Origin: Priapulus caudatus
Lineage: Eukaryota; Priapulida; Priapulimorpha; Priapulimorphida; Priapulidae
Reading direction: 5' to 3'
DNA length: 24,465 nucleotides
Assembly (NCBI RefSeq): GCF_000485595.1
Contig: NW_014578813.1
Location: forward strand, 1 to 24,465
Shown: positions 18,801 to 24,465 of the stretch, piece by piece
Numbering within the stretch: position 1 is the stretch's first letter
How the letters are laid out: the number at the start of each line of letters is the position of its first letter
Translations under genes and position numbers: made by a program
Notes under the pieces: generated by a model
Databases searched by the model: none
What the model saw: the letters and a program-made list of their open reading frames with translations, nothing else
What the model was told of the DNA's origin: nothing

Positions 18801-20014
18801 CAACCCTGACACACCGACGATATGGTACGCTCAGGTATGTGACCTTGACACGCACAGGTAGGTGACCGCTTGCCCACTATATACTACCCATACTCACGTG
18901 CATGCCAAAATGTCGGGTGTGCAGCACTTCATTGATAAGCATTAGTGAGCATTATTGATTACATCCTTTTTCAATGATTTGAATTTCATTTCTCGAGGAT
19001 GCTAACGGTGGAATCTGGAAGGTCGATCTTGCTATCTCTCTGACATCAAAGGGACCGGAGAAGTTGTTTTCCTACCACGGTGGGGAAGTCACTGACTGTG
19101 ATGTGTCTCCAGTCAGCCACCTGGTAGCAACAATCGGAACCGATGGTATAAATCCTACGCTACTATAAAACTACGAGAGCTGAATGATTAATTGAAGTAG
19201 TAATCTAGGAATAGTGTCAAAGTTTTATGGATGTTTGATTTGTAAGAGAGAGTTGCGTTGTACAGTTACTTTCATTGATGTATTGATAAGTGGTGTATTG
19301 ATGTGATCTCACGCAGGCACACTGCGAGTGTACGACTACTACGGCAAGAAACCCCTGTGTGACGTGCGATACGGAGCAGGTGGCTCCATCGTGCGGTGGA
19401 TGCCGAAAGCTGTGAGTATAGTCATCATAGCTATATGATTCGCAGACCTTTAATGTACAAAATAACAACACCATTACAGAGAGAGAGAGAGCGAGAGAGG
19501 ATATATGACTCTATTCTTGCTTTGTAGGTGGACCGGCGCGGCTCTATGACTCTATGCTTGCTTTGTAGGTGGACCGGCGTGGCTCTATGACTCTATGCTT
19601 GCCTTGTAGGCAGACCGGCGCGGCTCTATGACTCTATGCTTGCCTTACAGGTGGACCGGCGTGGCTCTATGACTCTATGCTTGCCTTGTAGGCAGACCGG
19701 CGCGGCTCTATGACTCTATGCTTGCCTTGTAGGCGGACCGGCGCGGCTCTATGACTCTATGCTTGCCTTACAAGTGGACCGGCGTGGCTCTATGACTCTA
19801 TGCTTGCCTTGTAGGCAGACCGGCGTGGCTCTATGACTCTATGCTTGCCTTGTAGGTGAACCGGCGCGGTTCTATGACTCTATGCTTGCCTTGTAGGTGG
19901 ACCGGCGCGGCTCTATGACTCTATGCTTGCCTTGCAGGTGGACCGGCGCGGCTCTATGACTCTATGCTTGCCTTGCAGGTGGACCGGCGCGGCTCTACGC
20001 TGGTTGCAGGCTTT
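9859..20014 (+). CDS. CFAP44: CFAP44 (WDR52), cilia and flagella associated protein 44, 5' part (11 exons)
   Basis: CFAP44 is an axonemal WD40 protein. With CFAP43 it forms the tether/tether-head complex holding inner dynein arm I1/f on the doublet microtubule, and its loss impairs flagellar beating (established for the family). Eleven exons join in frame with GT-AG introns to give about 492 residues: an acidic low-complexity N-terminus (1-70), the lead-in [20 protein letters not shown], then a WD40 propeller. Landmarks are [87 protein letters not shown] and [20 protein letters not shown]. Family members are near 1,800 residues, so only about the first quarter is here. The start ATG lies in GTGAGATGG, with purines at -3 and +4. 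The frame stops after 12 codons of exon 11 where homologues continue, so the 3' part is absent or misassembled. Confidence 0.93.
9883..9957. repeat. Near-perfect palindrome at the start of CFAP44 intron 1
   Basis: The arms at 9890-9912 and 9932-9954 are exact 23-bp reverse complements, and pairing extends outward through ATTATA/TATAAT with a 3-base offset. The 19-bp loop is a TCTAGAA heptamer repeat that is itself partly palindromic. The left arm begins about ten bases after the exon 1 donor. Confidence 0.9.
10015..10737. mobile_element. Foldback (long inverted repeat) element in CFAP44 intron 1
   Basis: Two arms of about 330 bp (10018-10347 and 10401-10736) are reverse complements at high identity, around a 53-bp spacer that ends in the 16-bp palindrome GTCATGACGTCATGAC. 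The outer ends read AGATACAATA and TATTGTATCT. ATGAAAA occurs on both sides (10008-10014 and 10738-10744), a candidate target duplication. No coding capacity is seen. It is a non-autonomous element whose superfamily I cannot assign. In the pre-mRNA it would fold into a long double-stranded hairpin. Confidence 0.8.
10933..11185 (+). CDS. CFAP44: CFAP44 exon 2
   Basis: Acceptor TTTTTAAGCAG, donor GTAGTA, phase 1 in and phase 2 out. Encodes an acidic, Ala/Ser/Gly-rich stretch ([14 protein letters not shown], then repeated GGASS-like units), followed by [18 protein letters not shown]. The upstream frame is closed by TAA at 10926, which fixes the acceptor. Confidence 0.85.
11535..11574 (+). repeat. 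ATTAATG heptamer repeat
   Basis: About four tandem copies of ATTAATG next to the left terminus of the element and directly abutting the telomere-like tract. Confidence 0.8.
11575..11610 (-). repeat. Interstitial telomere-type repeat, six units
   Basis: Six consecutive CCTAAC units (TTAGGG-type on the minus strand) lie inside the intron 2 element. TTAGGG is the ancestral animal telomere motif. The tract is short and flanked by transposon sequence, so it is not a chromosome end. Confidence 0.9.
11659..12525. mobile_element. Inner nested inverted-repeat element
   Basis: The ends are TATACAAAGGCGTCGGAA (11659-11676) and its inverted partner, reverse complement TATACAAGGGCGTCGGAA (12508-12525). 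Both sit in TA repeats, so a TA or TATA duplication cannot be defined exactly. GCCGCGGC follows each end. Two G/C-rich blocks resemble each other: GGGGGGTCTGGGGGCATGCC then CTCCCCC (11738-11765), and GGGGGGATCTGGGGGGCCCT then CCCCC (12244-12269), each followed by an AAAATT.TGAAAT stretch. No transposase is seen. Confidence 0.65.
12715..12877 (+). CDS. CFAP44: CFAP44 exon 3
   Basis: Acceptor CGTCGGCAG, donor GTACGC, phase 2 in and 0 out. Encodes [20 protein letters not shown], then [20 protein letters not shown] and [13 protein letters not shown], the start of the WD40 propeller and highly characteristic of CFAP44. Confidence 0.95.
12878..13603. other. Intron 3, part upstream of the nested gene
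   Basis: No coding region is supported on the plus strand. ACATCAGGGGTCGT at about 13479 partly repeats the 3' end of the nested receptor reading frame (ACATCAGGGGTTGT at 13603). I see no clear polyadenylation signal for the minus-strand gene. Confidence 0.5.
13604..15055 (-). CDS. Ionotropic-receptor-like (divergent iGluR family) ligand-gated channel, intronless
   Basis: 483 residues in one exon. Order: hydrophobic signal-like N-terminus (5-25), Gly-rich linker, then an S1 half-domain from about 76 ([40 protein letters not shown]). M1 is about 179-204, the pore region about 214-235 ([11 protein letters not shown]) and M3 about 244-271 ([27 protein letters not shown]). S2 is about 272-440 ([35 protein letters not shown]) and M4 about 441-468 ([20 protein letters not shown]). 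The M3 motif [11 protein letters not shown] is the degenerate SYTANLAAFLT typical of ionotropic receptors (IRs). The large amino-terminal domain of classical glutamate receptors is missing. IRs are plasma-membrane cation channels used in chemosensation in protostomes; the ligand is unknown. GC content and codon use are much higher than in the surrounding intron. It lies within CFAP44 intron 3 on the opposite strand. The alternative is a divergent true iGluR, but its short length argues against that. Confidence 0.88.
   Translation of the reverse strand: MTRAMGNAAITVTVIMATTAMAAGLVNAGGGGRCEVGAGGNAGASRWQHDRDTALRNRPSGDVLVDHGTALNGAHLTVSMWLCSCLSFYHDYPLNHFYMKVIDELARHHNFTYSVRHVCDGGFRTVADLLDARDLDIACDLTVLPGRRRRVRFLESMLVHNYVFIISRPARRHAFLTVFSPFSVATWLLIFVCAAVVAATLAALHRTAAGGAPCWALAFLVTVPYIFGTLANQGGTYAAWRGASRVLSAAWWGFVIVVMATYTGTLVSFLSVRTTIAYPFTNLRETAEGAVVPVVYAGFGVETLLRESRPESDLGQLWAKTSAHPAAITHAPEQVVPLIASGHFAMLLDSHVFASLYTEWDYRRDGACRLALVTTDLLNHGTCATAHGSRYHAPLNASVRALSRYGVLLKWRQEFVDNPVHACATHDRDAVACDSLLLSSLQNIFFFLLGGVAAGFVSLAVEQMVAVYGSRKRQRKVVVLYNP
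15056..15775. other. Intron 3, putative upstream region of the receptor gene
   Basis: No coding region is supported. GC-rich DNA next to the receptor start gives way to ordinary intron sequence. It includes a 15-bp tandem duplication (ATCTCAGTAGAAGCT, twice from about 15337). The promoter of the minus-strand receptor should lie here, but I see no definite core element. Confidence 0.45.
15776..16050. repeat. CA-rich 32-bp minisatellite
   Basis: ATGAACGCAAGCA recurs at 15827, 15859, 15891, 15923, 15953 and 15985 (spacing 32, 32, 32, 30, 32), embedded in CACACACACG. The array ends about 25 bp before the exon 4 acceptor. Long Cys/Val/Ala-rich frames on the minus strand are only translated repeat. 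Confidence 0.9.
16076..16215 (+). CDS. CFAP44: CFAP44 exon 4
   Basis: Acceptor GATTACAG, donor GTGAGA, phase 0 in and 2 out. Encodes [40 protein letters not shown] and YASVDF, one WD40 blade. Confidence 0.95.
16363..16433. repeat. TA/TACATA microsatellite in intron 4
   Basis: Alternating TATATA and ACATACAT units, ending about 40 bp before exon 5. Confidence 0.85.
16471..16650 (+). CDS. CFAP44: CFAP44 exon 5
   Basis: Acceptor TGTTGCACAG, donor GTGCTA, phase 2 in and 2 out. Encodes [40 protein letters not shown] and [20 protein letters not shown]: two WD40 blades with the usual Trp-containing ends. Confidence 0.95.
16715..16980. repeat. Degenerate CCTAAN (telomere-like) repeat, intron 5
   Basis: CCTAAT, CCTAAC, ACCCTTATG and CTTAAGCTTAACCCTACTC units are mixed with no long perfect run. 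The 3' part is a clearer ~35-bp tandem unit (CTTAATGCTAAG, CTTAAGCTTAACCCTACT). The Asn/Pro-rich frame on the plus strand is translated repeat, not a gene. Confidence 0.75.
17002..17116 (+). CDS. CFAP44: CFAP44 exon 6
   Basis: Acceptor GACGTAG, donor GTACTG, phase 2 in and 0 out. Encodes the end of the HIRFW motif, then [36 protein letters not shown]. Confidence 0.95.
17271..17435 (+). CDS. CFAP44: CFAP44 exon 7
   Basis: Acceptor CTCTTCCAG, donor GTGAGA, phase 0 on both sides. Encodes [40 protein letters not shown] and [15 protein letters not shown]; this is among the most conserved parts of the family. Confidence 0.95.
17696..18613. mobile_element. PIF/Harbinger-like MITE in CFAP44 intron 7
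   Basis: The left end is TGGCGCTGTCATACCTCCG and the right end (reverse complement) is TGGCCCTGTCACACCTTGA. Similarity continues through CCAGCGTAT.CCGACGTAT and ACGCTGGC.TACG. TTA flanks both sides (17693-17695 and 18614-18616). The 3-bp TTA duplication plus a GGC-CTGT terminus is what PIF/Harbinger elements leave. The interior is rich in ATAAGTTA and TACGT words and has no transposase. It ends about 60 bp before exon 8. Confidence 0.75.
18676..18834 (+). CDS. CFAP44: CFAP44 exon 8
   Basis: Acceptor GCGCGCGCCAG, donor GTATGT, phase 0 on both sides. Encodes [40 protein letters not shown] and [13 protein letters not shown]. Confidence 0.95.
18998..19145 (+). CDS. CFAP44: CFAP44 exon 9
   Basis: Acceptor TTTCTCGAG, donor GTATAA, phase 0 in and 1 out. 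Encodes [40 protein letters not shown] and HLVATIGTD. Confidence 0.93.
19317..19411 (+). CDS. CFAP44: CFAP44 exon 10
   Basis: Acceptor TCACGCAG, donor GTGAGT, phase 1 in and 0 out. Encodes [20 protein letters not shown] and [12 protein letters not shown]. Confidence 0.95.
19504..19995 (+). repeat. 41-bp x 12 tandem array of a 3' splice site plus exon 11 start
   Basis: Twelve units, exactly 492 bp. Each has 24 bases of intron end (TATGACTCTATGCTTGCCTT then GTAG or similar) plus 17 bases of exon start (GTGGACCGGCGCGGCTC). Acceptor dinucleotides are AG in eleven units; unit 7 (acceptor near 19773) has CAA instead. Exon-part variants GTGG, GCAG, GCGG and GTGA occur. Only the last unit continues into further coding sequence (TACGCTGGTTGCAGGC). 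A GA repeat (19479-19499) lies just upstream. Confidence 0.95.
19979..20014 (+). CDS. CFAP44: CFAP44 exon 11, truncated
   Basis: The last acceptor of the array (CCTTGCAG) gives [12 protein letters not shown] in phase with exon 10, as expected for the family. TAA follows at 20015-20017, where homologues continue with an acidic stretch and further WD40 blades. No good donor precedes the stop. It is either a true breakpoint or an assembly join. Confidence 0.75.
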
Positions 20015-20463
20015 TAAAAAGTTTCATGAAATGAAATGGATCGATTTCGTTGAGGAGGGAATCACGTTCAGCGCCTGTGATTGATCTCACACGCGTTTAT
20101 TTGTTTGTTTGTTTACAGACGAGCTTAGGGTTTGCATGGACGCTTGCGATTTGCATGGACAATGGCTTTTAGCTGATTCACCGTGACGCGCGTCCGCCAC
20201 GCGGCTTACGCGGTCGCTTTTTCGTTCGTTTTGAGACGGGGCGCCGATAGGGCAAACGTGTTTTAATCTACCGCTGCATGGAGGAGACTTTGATAGACCG
20301 CGCCGTGTCTGCCACGCGCATCCATCCGCAGAGGGTACAGCAGCCAACCCAGCAGTCGCTAGCGCCAGTCTATGAGCCGCGCAGGGGAGATAGAGCGTCA
20401 AATTTTCGTTGATGTTGAGGCGGAGATTGTCGCAATTGTTTCCCTCGCCCGCATTTATGTGAT
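20015..20463. other. Sequence between truncated exon 11 and satellite; no gene supported
   Basis: I could not find the continuation of CFAP44 here in any frame. A TTTG repeat followed by TTTACAG (20098-20118) looks like an acceptor, but what follows has no family similarity I can see. The GCGTGGCGGACGCGCG-type composition around 20190-20230 is unremarkable. Confidence 0.5.
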
Positions 20464-23400
20464 GTTTGTGGTAAGGAATAACCACCACACCGGCATGTGC
20501 GTGGTTGTAAGGGAGGTTTTAAGGAAATAACCACCACCCGGCATGGTGCGTGTGTGTATTGGAGAGGTACGGGAATAACCACCACACTGGCATTGTGAAC
20601 GTGGTGTAAGGGTGAGAGGTTAGGGATTAAACCCACAACGGCGATGGCTGTTTGGGTGTAAGGAGAGATGGTAGGGAATAACCACCCACACGGCTATGTG
20701 GTGTGTAAGGGAGAGGTAAGGAATAACACCACACGGCATGTGCATGGTGTGTAAGGAAGAGTGTTAAAGAATAACCACCACACCGGGGCTGTGTGTGGTG
20801 TAAGGAGACGGTAGGGATAACCACCACACGGCATGTGCGAATGGTGTAAGGGAGACCAGAGGTAGGGAATAACCACCACACGGCATTGTGGTCGTTGGGC
20901 TGTTATAGGGAGAGGTAAGAATACACCACACACCGCGCTATGTGGCTGGTGTAAGGAGAGGTAGGGAATAACCACCACACCGGATCGTTGCGTGGTTGTT
21001 AAGGCAGAGGTAGGAATAACCACCACACTACCGGCAATGTGCATGAGTTGTAAGGGAGAGGTAAAGAAATAACCACCACAACCGCATTGCGTTGGTGTAG
21101 TGGGAAGAAGCTAAAGAATACACCACACCGGCATGTGCGTGGGTGTATGGATAACACCACCCGGCCATTATGCGTTGGTGTAAGGCATGAGGTAGGGAAT
21201 AACCACCACACTGGCACTGTGAGAACGCGTGGTGTAGGGAGAGGTAGGGAATAAAACCACCACACTGGGATGTGCGTGGTTGTATGGGAGGGTGGGAATA
21301 ACACCACACGGCATGTGCCGTGTTTGTTAAGGAGAGTAGGTACAGAATAACACCACCCGGCATGTGATGGTTGTAAGGGAGACAGCGGTAAAGAATAACC
21401 ACCACACGGCATGTGCGTGGTGTTAGAAGGGAAGAGGTAGGGGAATAACCACCACACCGGCATGTGCGTGGTTGTATGGAGAGGTAGGGGAATTAACCCA
21501 CCACACAGCCATTCGTGTGTGGTTAATCTGGGTTCTGATAAGGGAGAGGTAGGGATAACCCACCACCGGATGTGCATGGTGTAAGGGGGGAGGAGGGGTA
21601 GGGAATAACACACACCGGCATGTGCGTGGTTTGCTGTAAGGGAGAGTATGGGAATAACACACACCGGCATCGTGCCGTGGTGTAAGGATTAAACACACAC
21701 CGGCTATGTGCGATGGTGTAAGGCGAGAGGTATTGGGATAAACCACCCACCGGATCGGCGTGGTGTAAGGGATGAGTAGGGAATACCCACCAACCCGGAT
21801 GGTGCCGTGGTGTAAGGGGATGAGGTAGTGCAATACAACCAGACCGGCTATGTGGTGGTGTAGGGAGAGGGTTAGGGAAATAACACCACACCGGATGTGC
21901 GTATGGTGTATCGGGAGAGCGTATGGGAATAACAACACAACAACAGTCATGTGCGTGGTTGTAAGGGAGAGGTAGGGAATTAAACCACCACACCGGCATG
22001 TGATGGATGTAGAGTTAAGGAATAACGACCACACCAGCATGTGTACGTGGTGTTAAGGGAGAGGTAGGGAATAACCACCACACCGGCATGCTGCATGGTG
22101 TAAGGGAGCGAGGTAGGGAATAACCACCACCGGCAGTGTGCGTGTGTTAAGAATTAACACCACACCGCTGCCATCGTGCAATGGTGAAAGGGAGAGGTAG
22201 GGAATTAATCACACACCCGGCATTGTGCGTAGGTGTAAGGAATAACCACCACAGCCGGCATGTGGTGGTGTCATACGGGGAGAGGTAGGCGATCAACCTA
22301 CCACAACGGCATTCGATGCGTTAGGTGTAGGGCAGAGGTATAGGGAATAAACCAACCACACCGGCATGTGCAGTGTGCTGTAAGGCAGAGGATAAGCGGA
22401 ATAAACCACCACACCGGCATGCTGCATGGTGTAAAGGGAGACGGATCAGGGAATAACCACCACAACGGCATGTGCGTCGGTTGTAAGGCGATGAGGTATG
22501 GGATATAACCACCACCCGGGAATGTTGCTGTGGTGTAAGAGGGTACGGGAATAACCACCACACCGGGCTATGCTGCTGGTTGTTAAGGCGAGAGGTATGG
22601 GAATAACCACCACACCGGCATGTGCATTTGGTTGTAAGGGAGAGGTAGGGAATAAACCACCACACCGGCAAGTGCTTTGGTGTAGGGAGAGGTAGGGAAT
22701 AACCACCACACCGGCCATGTGCGTTGTGGTTAAGGGAGAGGCTAGGGCAATAACACCACACCGTTGCATTGAGTGCCATGGTGGTAAGGCGAGACCCGGT
22801 AGGAATAACACCACACCGGGCATATTAGTGCGTGGTGTTAATGGGAGAGGTAAAGAATTACCCCCACAACCGGCATGTTGGTGGTGTGTAGATGGCGAGA
22901 GGGTAGGGAATCAACCACCCAGCACTGGCATGCTTGCACTCATTGGTTTGTTAAGGAGGAGGTAGGATAACACCCACTTGGGCATAGCTGCGTGCGTGTA
23001 TGGAGAGGTTAAAGAATAACCACCACAACCGGCGATGTGCGTAGCTGTTAATGGGAGAGGTACGGGAATATAACACCACACCGGCACATCGCTGTGCGTT
23101 GGTGTCAAGGGAGAGGTAAAGGATAACCACCACACCCGGAAATTGTGCGTTGGTTGTTTATAGCGGAAGACGGTTAGGGAAATCACCACTCACACCCGGA
23201 ATGTGCAGTTGGGCCTGTAAGGCAGAGGTAGGGAAATAACCACCACACCGGCAATTGTGCGTATGGGCTGTTGGGGCAGAGTAACTAAAGCAACTTACAC
23301 CACCAGCGGCATGAGTGGGTGGCTGTATGGATAACCCACCATCACCGGCGATAATGCGCTGAGAGTGTAAGGTGAGAGCGGTGAAGGATAACCACCCACC

Positions 23401-24465
23401 ATGGCATCGTGCGTGGTGTTATGGAATAAAACCACCAACCGGCATATGCGTGGTGTAAGGGATGAGGTAGGGACAATAACCACCACACTAGGGATGTTGC
23501 GTGGTGTAGGGAGAGGTAGGGACATAACCACCACACTGGCATGGTGCCCGTGTGTGTAATGAGCTGAGAGGTTATGGAATAAACCACCACACCGGCATGT
23601 GCAGTGGTTAGTAGGGAGGAGAGGTAAGGAATACATCCACCGAACACCGGCATGTGCATTAGTGTAGTTCAAGGGAGCACGGTTTCTACAAAGACATACA
23701 CACCACCCACACCGGCATGTGTAGTGTGGACTGTAGCAGACTGGTAGGGAATAACCCACCACACCGGCAATGTGCAAGAGTGTATGGAGAGGTAGGGAAT
23801 AACCACCACACCAGCATGTGCCCGCCACGCCATGGTATGTAACGGGAAGGGTATGGGAATAACCACCACACCGGCATGTGCATGGTGTAATGGATAGAGG
23901 TAGGGAATAACCACCACGACCGGCCATGTGCGTCGGTTGTAAGGGAATAACCACCAACCACCGGCTGTGGCGTGGGTAATGGGAGACCCGGTAGCCGGAA
24001 TCACACCACACCCGGCATGTTGCGTGTGTCAAGCGGAGAGCGGTAGGGAATAACCACCACCACCCGGCCATGTGCGGTGTGTGTAAGGGAGACGGTTACG
24101 GAATAACCCAACACACCGGCATGATGCATGAGTGTATAGGGAGAGGTGGAATAACCACGCACACCGGGATCGTGCGTGGGTAAGGAGGGTAGGGAATAAC
24201 CACCACACCGGCAATGTGGTTCGTGTGCTAAGAGGCAGAGTAGCGGATATAACCACCAGCACCGGCAGTGTGCCTGGTGTAAGGAGAGGTAAGGTGAATA
24301 ACCACACCACACCGGAATGTGCATGGTGTAAGGGAGAGGTATGGGAATCAACCACCACACCGGCAGTGCCGTGGTGTAAAAGGGGAGAGTATGGGAATAA
24401 CCACCACACCGGCATGGTGGTGGTGTAAGGGTAGAGGTAGTGGAATATACCCACACCGGGTATGT
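20464..24465. repeat. ~46-bp satellite array with heavy indel noise, runs off the window
   Basis: The consensus unit is about GGTGTAAGGGAGAGGTAGGG followed by AATAACCACCACACCGGCAT and GTGCGT. Roughly 85 copies fit. Each unit contains an imperfect dyad (CCACCACAC and GTGCGTGG around CGGCAT). Copies differ mainly by one- or two-base insertions and deletions rather than substitutions. All long frames in this region, such as the minus-strand WWLFPT-type ones, are translated repeat. Confidence 0.95.

Noticed and set aside
21000-24456. Long minus-strand reading frames rich in Trp, Leu, Pro and Tyr
   Set aside because: They are translations of the satellite unit, and change frame at every indel. 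No domain is present.
20464-24465. A regular repeat-spacer array resembling CRISPR
   Set aside because: There are no unique spacers; the whole ~46-bp unit repeats head to tail. The context is an animal genome.

Overview
The window looks like nuclear DNA of an invertebrate animal, probably a protostome. Three things point this way: a spliced multi-exon gene for a motile-cilium protein, an ionotropic-receptor-type gene (a family known from protostomes), and a TTAGGG-type telomere motif. The species cannot be named from sequence alone. Most of the window is transposon remnants, simple repeats and satellite DNA.

Layout. Positions 1-4024 hold no gene I can support: AT-rich microsatellites, one segment present twice, GT/CA-rich DNA and short hairpins. 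Positions 4032-8293 are a composite transposable element with repeat-rich inverted ends and a matching 7-bp flank on each side. Nested in it is a second inverted-repeat element carrying a broken coding region. The broken gene has a motif pattern resembling a PIN/FEN1-type nuclease.

Positions 9859-20014 carry the 5' part of a CFAP44 (WDR52) gene on the + strand. I could place eleven exons with consistent phases and GT-AG introns. They encode about 490 residues: an acidic N-terminus followed by WD40 repeats. Introns 1, 2 and 7 each contain a non-autonomous mobile element. Intron 3 contains a complete intronless ionotropic-receptor-like gene on the opposite strand (13604-15055). Intron 10 ends in twelve exact-length 41-bp tandem copies of the 3' splice site plus the first 17 bases of exon 11. 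This is the most unusual structure in the window.

Downstream of exon 11 the reading frame stops abruptly after 12 codons. From about 20464 to the window end there is a ~46-bp satellite whose copies differ mainly by single-base insertions and deletions. This suggests unpolished long-read sequence, and that the rest of CFAP44 is missing or misjoined here.

Functionally, CFAP44 is a structural protein of the axoneme, and the nested receptor would be a membrane ion channel. Nothing in the sequence ties the two beyond their nested positions.
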